64,000 nt of DNA from Cephalotus follicularis. Lineage: Eukaryota; Streptophyta; Magnoliopsida; Oxalidales; Cephalotaceae. Positions 22,797 to 35,128 of this stretch are shown here, piece after piece. Location of the stretch: positions 561,408-625,407 of the forward strand of contig BDDD01000269.1 of assembly GCA_001972305.1 (NCBI GenBank), given 5' to 3'. Both the position numbers and the translations under genes were made by a program. A model generated the notes under the pieces. That model made no database searches. It was not told where the DNA came from and saw nothing but the letters and a program-made list of their open reading frames with translations. Position 1 is the stretch's first letter; each line of letters starts with the position of its first letter.

Positions 22797-24573
22797 CTAT
22801 CCCCTCAAGATGTCAAGCTGGCGTCGGAGTTTCACGCCTTCAGACTCATAGCCAAGTTCAGTTTGCAAAGACCTCCAGTTGACCTATTTGAGCATCATGT
22901 CAACTCATCATGGGGCTTACAAAAACCGGCTACTATAGGGCTTCTTGATCCTAAACACATTCTCATTCATCTTCACTCAGCAAATGACTTCTCCAAGGCG
23001 TGGTCCAGGGAATCTCGCGTTTTTGACAACCGAAGTTTTTTGCTCCTACGATGGACTCCCATCTTCTCCAAGCGAAAAGATTCAAGCCTCTCAGCAATGT
23101 GGATTCGGCTCCCTGGTCTACCCCTTCCGTGCCAAAATCCGTCAATTCTCGAGGTCATTGGAAACTCCATTGCTCGTTTTCTGCGCCTGGACGAACGCAC
23201 GAAGCGGTTGAAGCACCCCATGTAGCCCAGGTTGTGCGTCGAGATGGATTTGGCTGTCAAGCTTCCGGAAGAGGTTGTAATTACTGTAGGAACTGAAGAA
23301 ATATACAACCAGAAAATAGAATATGATCAGCGGATTGGTTTCTGCAATTTTTGCCTGCTCCAAGGCCACCTCGATATCAACTGCCGCAAGAAGCAAAATC
23401 AAGCCAACACCGATGGTAATGCAGCTACCACCCAAGGTAATGTTAATTCTAACCTAAATGACTCTGTGGTGAATGCTGTGCAACCTGAGAAAGTTCACAG
23501 GCCTCGTGCCAGGCGCCCCAATAGAACCCAACCCGCTGACAACCCTTCCTCTATCTCCCACCCGCCAACTACTTTAGATTTTGCCCAAGTTAATTTGAGT
23601 CATCAACCTGCCACTCAATCTCCTGCCGCCACTTATAATCCCACCCACCCTTTCCCTCCTCATCTTACCCAAGCCATTGAGACAGCTATCCTCAATGATG
23701 CTGGCGCCTTACTATCTGCTGATATCCCCCTCACCGTTTCTGCCCCATAATCCTCCTGTCCCGTCCAAATTCAGGACACTGTCAATGACACTCAACTCAT
23801 CGCCCTTCATAACAAATTCGACCTCCTAACGACCACCTCCAATTCTCCTAGCCAGGCATCCTTGGGAGTATCCAGCCTCCCTCTTGAGCCTTCCAACTCC
23901 TTAACTCCTCTTATGACCAACAAGCCAATGGACCCCACTCCTGTAACCTTACAGCCTAATCCCTCTATTTCTCCTTCCCACCAAAACACTGCCCCTCCTC
24001 CTAACCTACTAGCGGCAGTGTTGCATCCTCCCCCACCTCAGCAGGCCCCTGCTCCATCCAACCCACTAACCCTGCTTAGCCCAAATGAGCCTACCCTCTC
24101 GACCAATCCGCCCCCCTCTTCGGTTGCCCAGCAGGCCCTTGTTATGCAGCTTATAGACAGCCCCGTTCCCCCTACCCAACCCGTTGCCCCTGTCCTGGAC
24201 AACGCCCCCCTGCCTTGGCTTGCACACAGGCTGCCCGGGCCATCTTAGCTAGCCAGCCTCTTCCTGCCCAAGGCACCAGATACCCTCCCCTTGATCAACT
24301 CCCCCTATCTCATCTTCGCAACCCGACAAACCTATCTCAACACGCGGTGACGCTCTCTCGGATCCCCACAATCTATGCTCCCTTAACCCTGCTGACAGTT
24401 TGAGCACAAACTCAGATTGTCGGATCCCTATTCCCGAATCACCGGTTTCCATATCATCCCCGCCCAGAGGAGTGGTTTCCACTCGCGCTTCCAAAAAGGC
24501 CAAAAGTAAAGGCCAACCTAAAGGCAGCTCTAGTGCCACTAAAAAAGGTGCCCTCGCTCCCTCCTCCTCATGA
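22797..24573 (+). pseudogene. LINE ORF1, nucleic-acid-binding protein
   Basis: The frame is open from the first base of the LINE (ASEFHAFRLIAKF ...), so the start codon is lost. The N-terminal part matches the plant DUF4283 domain of L1 ORF1 (FSKAWSRESRVF, LLLRWTPIF, AMWIRLPGLPL). A CCHC zinc knuckle follows: CNFCLLQGHLDINC, at about 23344-23385. The C-terminal half is Pro/Ser/Thr-rich and ends in a Lys-rich tail. Lesions are a TAG at 23223-23225, a TAA at 23748-23750 and a frameshift near 24200. ORF1 protein coats the LINE RNA. The final TGA overlaps the ORF2 start in ATGA (24570-24573). Confidence 0.8.
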
Positions 24574-25676
24574 TTAATTTTCTCATCTGGAATATGCATG
24601 GTACGGGCCCTACCACCAAACTCGACTATATCAAAAATGAAGTCAAAACCTCCAATATCTCTCTTTGTGCTCTCCTTGAGCCTAAGCACGCTGGCTTTCA
24701 CTTGTTGAGAACCTCGCTTGCTCTCCACATCCCGAACCACATCCACTGTAACCCCGTTAACAACCACATTTGGCTGTTATGGAGCAATGACATTGACGTC
24801 AACATTGTGGACGACTCCGATCAATACATTACCGCCAAGATAACCCATAACTCCAAAAGCTTTTTCCTCTCCACCGTCTATTCCAGCTGTGACATCAATC
24901 AGAGAAAGCTCCTCTGGCATGACCTCTCTATTTTTGACCCGGGTCCCCTACCCTGGTTGATAGGTGGGGATTTCAACACCATATCCAAACCCTCTGAAAA
25001 ATGGGGAGGAAGACCCTACTCCAATAAGTCCATGGACCATTTCAACAGCTTCATTGCTAGCTCTAGCCTCTTTGAGGTTAGCTATCTTGGTGACCAATAC
25101 ACCTGGTGTAATAACAACGCTGGGCCCATAAGGATTTGGCTAAGACTGGACAGGCTTCTCACCAATCTTGCGGGCTCCTTAGCCTTTCCGAACCTGAAAG
25201 TGGTCCACAAACCCAGAATCTTGTCTGATCATTGTCCTATAGTCGCCATTAATCATGAGCCCACTAGATTCCCCCGCAACTTCAAGTTTTTAAGACAATG
25301 GACTCAGGATGAAGACTTCTCAAATGTTATGACCCGTTCTTAGGCTTTGAACACTGAAGGCCCTCCTTTAGTCACTCTGCACAAAAAACTTCTTCGCTGT
25401 AAATCTGCTTTCTCTTCGCTTCAAAAGCAGAAAAAAGAGGATCTCCACAATCAAATCTTGGGAGCTTCCCTTCAAATCCAACACCTTGAGGTCAAGCTCC
25501 AATCGACTTTCGACAAGGATTCCCTTTGTGATCTCAACAGCGCCAAACAGCTGCTCACGTCTTTGTTAACGAAGGAGGAAGGCATGCTGAGGGACAAGGC
25601 TCGGGTCAAGTGGCTCTCTGAAGGTGACCGCAACACGGCTTTTTTCCATGCCTGCATCAAAGAGAAGCGCTCCGTC
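24570..25676 (+). pseudogene. LINE ORF2, endonuclease and pre-RT part
   Basis: The ATG at 24570 overlaps the ORF1 stop. The APE-type endonuclease is complete: WNMHG at the start, a metal-binding Glu in LLEPKH, TVYSSC, GGDFN (about residue 130) and SDHCPI near residue 225. It nicks target DNA for target-primed reverse transcription. A TAG at 25341-25343 interrupts the frame, which then continues through RVKWLSEGDRNTAFFHACIKEKR. It ends at a deletion junction. After it comes a fragment of RT block GDPLSP in another frame (about 25680-25735). Confidence 0.85.
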
Positions 25677-25735
25677 AAGGGGATCCCTTATCCCCTAGCC
25701 TTTTTATCCTGGCACAAGACGCCTTAAGCCGCAAG

Positions 25736-27856
25736 TTGAACCACCTTGTGTCTGTTGGGGATATAAAGTGCTATAAAGGCCCGAAAGGGTCTAAGAGTGT
25801 CTCACATCTCCTCTTCGTTGATGACATGCTATTTTTTGTTAATGTCAAGAAGAATTCCATTTCAAACTTCTGCAAGCTTCTGCACGAATATGAGGGTTAT
25901 AGCGGTCAATTGATTAATTGGCACAAGAGTTGTTTCGTTGTGTCTTCCAAGATGACCAGGCAAAGATCCGACCTCATTTCTAACCGGTCTCATTTTCAAG
26001 GTCAATCCCTCCCCATCAAATACCTGGGTATCCCCCCCTTTAAGGGAAGAGCCCAGTCCCAATATTTCGATGACCTCGTGGAACGCATTTCCTTGAGGAT
26101 CCAAAATTGGAAATGCAAACTTCTCTCCTTCGGAGGGAAGCTTACTCTGATCAAAAGTGTCCTATCCTCTTTGCCCGTTCACATCATGTCCCTTCTGAAA
26201 ATTCCCAAAATGGTGTCCAAACGTATCCAATCTTTATTTGCCAACTTCCTTTGGAGCTCCCAAGGAAACAGCAGACACCACTGGATCAGTTGGCATCAAA
26301 TATGTCATCCTTTTGAGGAAGGCGGCTTAGGCATCCGGGACATGGACTCTGTTATGCAAGCCCTCCAATCCAAACTTGCCTGGCTTTTCCTCCAAGGAGA
26401 ATCCTTGTGGACCCAAATCGTGAGGAGCAAATATGGCACTTGCCACCATATCCTCCAAAACGGAATCCGACCTTTCTCGTCTCACTGTTGGAAAGCCATA
26501 GCTAAACATCTCCCTTTCATCTCCAACAACTAGCGCATGATCATACATTCGGGGAAATCCTCCTTCTGGAAAGAGAATTGGCTGGGTCGCCCTCTCTGGT
26601 TTCCAGCTTGCCCCCTTCCCGCTCTTACGGTTAAAGAAGCTCTGGATATCCCCCCTCTTCTGGACGTGCTACTCGATCACCCCCAAAAAGAGGTGGCCAA
26701 GTCCATCAAGCTCATCGAGGGACACGATAAACTCATCTTCTCTCTTGCGCCCTCCGGCATCTTCAGCTCCTCTCTCTTCTATGAAGAAAAGCGCCACAAA
26801 GCCAATGCCATTTCTTGGGTTAAGTATATCTGGAATTCCTTTAACCCCACCAGAATTGCCTTCTTCATATGGAAGACTGTTTTTAACGGCATTTCCGTGG
26901 ATCAAAACATTCAAAGAAGAGGCATTCCCCTGGCCTCAAAATGTCGGTGCTGCCTTAATTCTAATGTTGAAACTTTGGAGCACCTCCCTTTTCAAGGAGA
27001 TGTGGCTATCAACATCTGGGGATACTTTAGTAAAGCTCTTAATCTCACCCCGTGCTGGGATATGCCCTCTTTACATGCTAATTGGCTTGACAAAATCAAC
27101 CTATCCAGTCAGTTCGGCATGGTATCCACTTCCATAGCGGCTCTGACCCTATGGCATATCTGGTTATCCCGTAACTCTGCTATCTTTGCTGGAACCAGTA
27201 TGTCCTGGATCTGTGTTAGAAACCAAGTTATCCAGGGTGTCCACGACCTCTCTATCTCCTTTAACCCTAAGATCCAAGACTCTTACATCAATCAATTGAG
27301 GTTAAATCACTTTAGCTTCAATCAGATTCCTGTTGTGGTTCAAAATGACACATGGACCAATTGGCAGGTCCCCCCCTATGGTTCTCTGAAGCTTAATACT
27401 GATGGCTCTTGCATTGATAATGCCTGTGCGGGAGGTGGGGTCGTCCGTGATCACACCGGTATGATCATCTTGGCTTTCTCTTCATCTTTTGGCATTGGTA
27501 ACAGTGCAGGAGCCGAGGCGAAAGCCATGCACCTGGGCCTCCGCCTCTACTCAGAAAGAGGCTTGTCCATCCCTTTTATGGAATTGGACTCCCTTTTCCT
27601 TGTTAACTGCTTCAATGATCTTTGGGATCCTCCTTGGGCCATAGAGTACATTTTAAGGGACTGCAAAAATCTCGTCCCCTCTCATGCTTCCGTCTCCCAT
27701 GTCTTCAGGGAGGCCAATGGGCTTGCAGATAGACTTGCAGCCCATGGCCATACCTGTCAAGGCATTTTCACTTTTGAGCGGGACTCGCTTCCTACCACGT
27801 GCCACGCTGCTTATCAGGCTGACCTCCTAGGTCACCCCCAGTACAGACCTCCGTAG
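25736..27856 (+). pseudogene. LINE ORF2, RT C-terminus, zinc region and RNase H
   Basis: It begins after the deletion and keeps the RT catalytic block as HLLFVDDMLFF, where the usual Ala before DD is Val. The thumb region follows with PIKYLGIP and WKCKLLSFGGKLTLIKSVL. A TAG at 26531-26533 interrupts the frame. A zinc-binding zf-RVT region (KCRCCLNSNVETLEH) and a C-terminal RNase H follow, with catalytic residues in LNTDGS, GAEAKA, ELDS and ANGLADRLA. The frame ends at 27856. With RT blocks 1-3 missing, no reverse transcriptase could be made. Confidence 0.85.
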
Positions 27857-28253
27857 TTGTTCTTTTTTCCCCCCTTTTTCCTTCCGTTGTACCTATGTTT
27901 CGCTTGTTTTGCAGGTTACTTATCTTTTATGTTTATGTTTCTTCCCCCATTAGTGGGGTTTTAATTAGAATCCATATGAGGACTTTTTGCAAGGGTAAGC
28001 TTTATGCACAGCCCTATACTTTTGTAATATCCTCCGTTAGAGGGGATTATAGTGTACATATGGGTAAGTCTTACGCACTGCCCAATAGTTTCTGTTTTCC
28101 ATCTCTTAGAGGTGAGTCTATCTTTTGTAGGGGAAAGTTATATGCACTGTCCCTTATTCCCCCTCCCCGGTCCAGGTTTTTAAGCTTTGACTGTTTTTTG
28201 TTAATAAAATGCTTCTGAGTGTTGCCTCAGATTAAAAAGAAAAAAAGAAAAAA

Positions 28254-31200
28254 ATCCTAAATCTAAATGTCAGTTCCTATCGTTTGGCGCGGTCCACCTC
28301 AAAACCTGCAAAACACAAAATAAACAAAAATGTAAGTTCAAATGAAATTCAAAAAATTCAATTAAATCAAAATTCAATGCTCAGATCCTGACATTCTGGC
28401 TCGGTCAACTTGGACTTCTGTAAAACACAAAGACACCATAAGATAAAAATAAAAAGGAAATTAAATGAAATGAAAATTCAAATTTAAATTTAAATAGATT
28501 TTCAAATTGGTCGAATCCCGATGGTAAGTTCTTGACGTTCCAGCCTGATTCACCTGGAGCCCTATAAAAACACAACATATGATACAACAATAAAAAGGTA
28601 AGTTGAAATGAAATCAATATTTAAATGCAAATTTCAATGTAATTCTAATTCTAATTTCTTCTCTTTTTATTTCTACTTTCCAAGTAATCCTATCCATACC
28701 TAAATCCTAATCCTAATCGTAACAGAAAACAAGATATCATAATCTGAATTCTAATTTCAAACTTTAAATATACTATTTCCTAAATCCTCATGCTAATTCT
28801 AAATATCAGTTTCAAAATTTAAACTCTAAATATCCTAATTCCTAAAACCTAATCTTAATTCTAAATGTCAGTTCCTAACGTTTCGGCTCGGTTCACCTGA
28901 AAACCTGTAAAACACAAAACAAACAGTAATGTAAGTTCAAAAGAAATTAAAAAAACTCAATGAAACCAAAATTCAATGCTCAGTTCCCGATATTCTGGAT
29001 CAGTTAACTTGGACTTCTTTAAAACACAAAGACAACATAAGATAAAAATAAAAAAGGAAATTAAATGAAATTCAAATTGAAATTGATTTTCAAAAACTGG
29101 TCGAATCCCGATGGTAAGTTCTTGACGTTCCAGCCTAATTCACCTGGAGCACTATAAAAACACAACATATCATACCACAATAAAATGGTGAGTTGAAATG
29201 AAATCAATATTTAAATCCAAACTCCAATGTAATTCTAATTATAATTTGTACTATTTTTATTTATAATTTCTCAGTTTTCCTACCCATACCTAAATCCTAA
29301 TCCTAATCATAACAGAAAACAAGATATCCTAGTATGAATTCTAATTTCAAACCCTAAATATCCAATTTCCTAAATCCTAATCCTAATTCTACATGTCAGT
29401 TTCTAATTTCAAACTCTAAATATCCTAATTCCTAAATCTTAATACTAATTCTAAATGTCAGTTCCTAAAGTTTCGACTCGGTTCACCTTAAAACTTGTAA
29501 AACACAAAACAAACAGAAATGTAAGTTCAAATGAAATTACAAAAACTCAATGAAATCAAAATTCAATGCTCAATTCCCGACATTCTGGCTCGGTAAACTT
29601 GGACTTTTGTAAAACACAAAGACAACATAAGATAAAAATAAAAATGAAAATTAAATGAAAATTCAAATTTAAATGGATTTTCAAATTGGTCGAATCCAGA
29701 TGGTAAGTTCTTGACGTTCCAGCCTGATTCACCTGCAGCCCTATAAAAACACAACATATGATACGACCATAAAAGGGTAAGTTGAAATGAAATCAATATT
29801 TAAATGCAAACCTCGATGTCATTCTAATTCTAATTTCTTCTATTTTTATTTCTAATTTCCAAGTAATCCTAACCATACCCAAATCATAATCCTAATCGTA
29901 ACTAAAAACAAGATATCCTAGATTGAATTCTAATTTCAAACTCTTAATATCCTATTTCAAAAATCCTATTTCTAAATGTCAGTTTCAAATTTCAAACTCC
30001 AAATATTCTAATTCCTAAATCCTAATTCTAAATGTCAATTCCTAACGTTTCGGCTGGTTCACAAAACAAACAAAAATGTAAGTTCAAATAAAATTCAAAA
30101 AATTCAATGAAAACAAAATTTAATGCTCAGTTCCCGACATTCTGGCTCGGTTAAGTTGGGCTTCTGAAAAACACAAACACAACATAAGATAAAAATAAAA
30201 AAGGAAATTAAATGAAATGAAATGAAAATTCAATTTCAAATATAAATGGATTTTCAAATTGGTCGAATCCCGAAGGTAAGTTCTTGACGTTCCAGCATGA
30301 TTCTCCTGGAGCCCTATAAAAACACAATATATGATACGACAGTAAAAGGGTAAGTTGAAATGAAATCAATATTTAAATGCAAACTCCAATGTAATTTTAA
30401 TTTTAATTTCTTCTATTTTTATTTCTAATTTCTAAGCAATCCTACCCATACCTAAATCCTAATCCTAATCGTAACAGAAAACAAGATATCCTAGTCTGAA
30501 TTCTAATTTCAAACTCTAAAGATCCAATTTCCTAAATCCTAATTCAAATTCTAAATGTCCGTTTCTAATTTCAAACTATAAATATCCTAATTCCTAAATC
30601 ATAATCCTAATTCTAAATGTCAGTTCCTAACGTTTCAGCTCGGTTCACCTGAAAACCTGTAAAACACAAAATAAACAAAAATGTAAGTTCATATAAAATT
30701 CAAAAAACTCAATGAAATCAAAATTCAATGCTGCGTTCCTTACATTCAGGCTCGGTTAACATGGACTTCTGTAAAACACAAAGACAACATAATATAAAAA
30801 TAAAAAAGTAAATTAAATGAAATTCAAATTCAAATGCATTTTCAAAAATTGGTCGAATCCCGATGGTAGGTTCTTGACATTCCAGCCTGATTCCCTGGAG
30901 CCCTATAAAAACACAACATATGATACGACAATAAAACGGTAAGTTGAAATGAAATCAATATTTAAATGGAAACTCCAATGTAATTCTAATTCTAATTTCT
31001 TCTATTTTTATTTCTAATTTCTAATTTCCAAGTAATCCTACCCATACCTAAATCCTAATCCTAATCGTAACCGAAAACAAAATATCCTAGTCTGAATTCT
31101 AATTACAAATTCTAAATATCCAATTTCCTAAATCCTAATCCTAATTCTAAATGCCAATTTCTAATTTCAAACTCTAAATATCCTAATTCCTAAATCATAA

Positions 31201-32350
31201 TTGTAATTCTAAATGTCAGTTCCTAACGTTTCGGCTTGGTTCCCCGAAAAACCTGTAAAACGCAAAACAAACAGAAATGTAAGTTCAAATGAAATTCAAA
31301 AAACTCAATTAAATCAAAATTCAATGCTCAGTTCCCGACATTCTGGCTCGGTTAACTTGGGCTTATGTAAAACACAAAGACTACATAAGATAAAAATAAA
31401 AAAAGGAAATTAAATGAAATGAATATTCAAATTCAAATTTAAATGGATTTTCAAATTGGTCGAATCCCGATGGTAAGTTCTTGGCGTTCCAGCCCGATTC
31501 ACCTGGAGCCCTATAAAAACAGAACATATGATACGACAATAAAATGGTAAGTTGAAATGAAATAAATATTTAAATGCAAACTCCAATGTAATTCTAATTC
31601 TAATTTCTTCTATTTTTATTTCTAATTTCCAAGTAATCCTAACCATACCTAAATACTAATCCTAATCGTAACAAAAAACAAGATATCCTAGTCTGATTTC
31701 TAATTTCAAACTCTAAATATCCTGTTTCCTAAATCCTAATCCTAATACTAAATGTCAATTTCTAATTTAAAACTCTAAATATCCTAATTCATAAATCCTA
31801 TTCCTAATTCAAAATGTCAGTTCCTAAAGTTTCAGATCGGTTCACCTGAAAACCTGTAAAACACAAAACAAACAGAAATGTAAGTACAAATAAAATTCAA
31901 AAAACTCAATAAAATGAAAATTCAATGCTCAGTTCCCGACATTCTGCCTCAGTTAAGTTGGACTTTTGAAAAACACAAAGACACCATAAGATAAAAATAT
32001 AAAAGGAAATTAAATGAAATTAAATGAAATGAAAATTCAAATTCAAATTTAAATTGATTTTCAAATTGGTCGAATCCCGATGGTAAGTTCTTGATGTTCC
32101 AGCCTAATTCACCTGGAGTCCTATAAAAACACAATATATGATACGACAATAAAAGAGTAAGTTGAAATGAAATCAATATTTAAAAGCAAACTCCAATGTA
32201 ATTCGAATACTAATTTCTTCTATTTTTATTTCTAATTTCCAAGTAATCCTAACCATACCCAAATCCTAATCCTAATCGTAACAAAAAAATAAGATATCCT
32301 AGTCTGAATTCTAATTTAAAACTCTAAATATTCTATTTCCTAAATCCTAA
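28254..32350. repeat. Tandem satellite, block 4 (about 7 monomers)
   Basis: This is the longest continuous run. Markers lie at about 28508, 29099, 29689, 30259, 30849, 31458 and 32068, with spacings of 591, 590, 570, 590, 609 and 610. It is a good place to derive a consensus. Monomers differ by scattered substitutions and small indels rather than in blocks. It ends at TTCCTAAATCCTAA, where the second LINE starts. Confidence 0.95.
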
Positions 32351-32671
32351 CACTGAAGGCCCTCCTTCTGTAACTTTGCACAAAAAACTTCTTCGCTGTA
32401 AATCTGCTTTCTCTTCGCTTCAAAAGCAGAAAAAAGAGGATCTTCACAATCAAATCTTGGGAGCCTCCCTTCAAATCCAGCACCTTGAGGTCAAACTCCA
32501 ATCGGCTTTCGACAAGGATTCCCTTTGTGATCTCAACAGTGCCAATCAACTGCTCACTTCTCTGTTAACCAAAGAGGAAGGCATGCTGAGGGACAAGGCT
32601 CGGGTCAAGTGGCTCTCTGAAGGTGACCGCAACACGGCTTTTTTCCATGCCTGCATCAAAGAGAAGCGCCC
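32351..32671 (+). pseudogene. Second LINE, ORF2 pre-RT fragment
   Basis: It encodes the linker between endonuclease and RT (RVKWLSEGDRNTAFFHACIKEKR), almost identical to 25350-25670. The frame is then lost at a deletion junction right after the codons for KEKR. The first LINE breaks at the same place. The endonuclease is absent through 5' truncation. Confidence 0.8.
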
Positions 32672-34746
32672 CGAAAGGGTCTAAGAGTATCTCGCATCTC
32701 CTCTTCGCTGATGATATGCTATTTTTTGTTAATGGCAAGAAGAATTCCATTTCAAACTTCTGCAAGCTTCTGCATGAATATGAGGGCTATAGCGATCAAT
32801 TGATTAATCGGGACAAGAGTTGTTTCGTTGTGTCCTCCAAGATGACCAGGCAAAGATCCAATCTCATTTCTGACTGGTCTCATTTTCAAGGACAATCCCT
32901 CCCCATCAAATACCTGGGTATCCCCCTCTTTAAGGGAAGAGCCCAGTCCCAATATTTCGATGACCTCGTGGAACGCATTTCCTCGAGGATCCAAAATTGG
33001 AAATGCAAACTTCTCTCCTTCGGAGGGAAGCTTACTCTGATTAAAAGTGTTCTTTCATCTATGCCCGTTCACATCATGTCCCTTCTTAAAATTCCCAAAA
33101 CGGTGTCCAAACGTATCCAATCTTTATTTGCAATCTTCCTTTGGAGCTCCCAAGGAAACAGCAGACTACACTGGATCAGTTGGCATCAGATATGTCATCC
33201 TTTTAAGGAAGGCGGGTTAGGCATCCAGGACATGGACTCTGTTATGCAAGCCCTTCAATCTAAACTTGCCTGGCTTTTCCTCGAAGGAGAATCCTTGTGG
33301 GCCAAAATCGTGAGGAGCAAATATGGCACCTGCCACCATATCCTCCAAAACGGCATCCGTCCTTTCTCGTCTCACTGTTGGAAAGCCATAGCTAAACATC
33401 TCCCTTTCATCTCCAACAACTCGAGCATGATCATACATTCGGGGAACTACTCCTTCTGGAAAGAGAATTGGCTGGGTCACCCCCTCTGGTTTCCAGCTTG
33501 CCCCCTTCCCGACCTTACGGTTAAAGAAGCTCTGGATATCCCCCCTCTTCTGGACGTGCTTCTCGATCACCCCCAAAAAGAGGTGGCCAAGTCCATCAAG
33601 CTCATCGAGGGACAGGATAAACTCATCTTCTCCCTTGCGCCCTCCGGCACCTTCAGATCCTCTCTCTTCTATGAAGAAAAGTGCCACAAAGCCAATGCCT
33701 TTTCTTGGGTTAAGTATATCTGGAATTCCATTATCCCCACCAGAATTGCCTTCTTCATATGGAAGACTGTTTTTAACGGTATTCCTGTGGATCGAAACAT
33801 TCAAAGAAGAGGCATCCCTCTGGCCTCAAAATGTCGGTGCTGCCTTAATTCCAACGTTGAAACTTTGGAGCACCTCCTTTTTCAAGGAGATGTGGTTGTC
33901 AACATCTGGGGATACTTCAGCAAAGCGCTTAATCTCACCCCGTGTTGGGATATGCCCTCCTTACATGCTAATTGGCTTGACAAAATCAACTTATCTAGTC
34001 AGTTCGGCATGGTCTCCACTTCCATTGCGGCTCTGACCCTTTGGCATATCTGGTTATCCCGTAATTCTGCTATCTTCGCTGGATCCAGTATGTCCTGGAT
34101 CTGCGTTAAAAATCATGTTATCCAGGGTGTCCACGACCTCTCTATCTCTTTTAACCCTAAGATCCAAGACTCTTACATCAATCAGTTGAGGTTAAATCAC
34201 CTCAGCTTCAATCAGATTCCTGTTGTGGTTCAAAATGGCACCTGGACCAATTGGCAGGTCCCCCCATATGGTTCTTTGAAGCTAAATACTGATGGCTCTT
34301 GCATTGATAATGCTTGTGCGGGAGGTGGGGTCGTCCGTGATCACACCGATATGATCATCTTGGCTTTCTCTTCATCCTTTGGCGTTGGTAACAGTGCAGA
34401 AGCCGAGGCGAAAGCCATGCACCTGGGCCTCCGCCTCTGCTCTGAAAGAGGCTTGTCCATCTCCTTTATGGAATTGGACTCCCTTTTCCTTGTTAACTGC
34501 TTCAATGATCTTTGGAATCCTCCTTGGGCCATAGAGTACATTTTAAGGGACTGTAAAAATCTCATCCCCTATCATGCTTCCGTCTCCCATGCCTTCAGGG
34601 AGGCCAATGGGCTTGCAGATAGACTTGCAGCCCATGGCCATACCTGTCAAGGCACTTTCACCTTTGAGCGGGACGCGCTTCCTACCACGTGCCACGCTGC
34701 TTATCAGGCTGACCTACTGGGTCAGCCCCAGTACAGACCTCCGTAG
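32671..34746 (+). pseudogene. Second LINE, RT C-terminus, zinc region and RNase H
   Basis: This is a long open frame with no internal stop. It has the RT catalytic block HLLFADDMLFF (FADD intact), PIKYLGIPLFKGRAQSQYF, the zf-RVT region KCRCCLNSNVETLEH, and RNase H with LNTDGS, EAEAKA, ELDS and ANGLADRLA, ending at 34746. It is out of frame with the fragment before it because of the RT deletion. The 3' UTR repeats the GTAAG...GCACTGCC phrases of the first copy. It is better preserved than the first copy, so a later insertion is plausible. Confidence 0.87.
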
Positions 34747-35128
34747 TTGTCCCCCCCCCTCCCCCTTTTCTGTCGTTCCTATGTTTCACTTGTTTTGCAG
34801 GTTACTTTTCTTTTATGTTTATGTTTCTTCCCCCGTTAGTGGGGTTTTAAGTAGAATCCATATGAGGATTTTTTGTAATTGTAAGTTTTATGCTCTGCCC
34901 TATACTTTTGTAATATCCTGCGTTAGAGAGGATTATAGTGCACATATGGGTAAGTCTTACGCACTGCCCAACAGTTTTGTTTTCCAACTCGTCGAGACGA
35001 GTCTATCTTTTGTAGGGGTAAGTTATATGCACTGCCTCATCTTCCCCTTCCCCGGTCCAGCTTTTTAAGCCCTGGCCGTTTTTTTGTTAATAATATGCTT
35101 TTGAGTGCTGCCTCAGGTTAAAAAAAAA

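Larger units (their letters stand above)
22796..28253 (+). mobile_element. L1-type LINE, near full-length but RT-deleted
   Basis: It has ORF1 (DUF4283-like plus zinc knuckle), ORF2 (endonuclease, part of RT, zinc-binding region, RNase H), a 3' UTR with repeated GCACTG(C/T)CC phrases, and an impure A-rich tail (28232-28253). It opens inside ORF1, so the 5' end is truncated. The satellite does not resume at the interrupted base: about 50 bp between AAAACAA and TCCTAAATC is missing and no target duplication is visible, so insertion came with a small deletion or was reshuffled later. The core of RT is deleted near 25676, so it cannot move itself. Confidence 0.92.
32351..35128 (+). mobile_element. 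L1-type LINE, 5'-truncated second copy
   Basis: Sequence and protein are very close to the LINE at 22796-28253, starting at the point equivalent to 25351, just after the endonuclease. It ends in a short A-tail (35120-35128). The satellite continues almost without loss across it (CCTAA, then TCTTAATTC). A TCCTAA/TCTTAA duplication is possible but cannot be told apart from the CCTAAT repeats of the monomer. An RT-core deletion is present here too. Confidence 0.92.

Noticed and set aside
33217-33804. 195-residue frame antisense to the second LINE
   Set aside because: It is a shadow of ORF2; the same shadow appears opposite the other LINE copies at 26669 and 39813.
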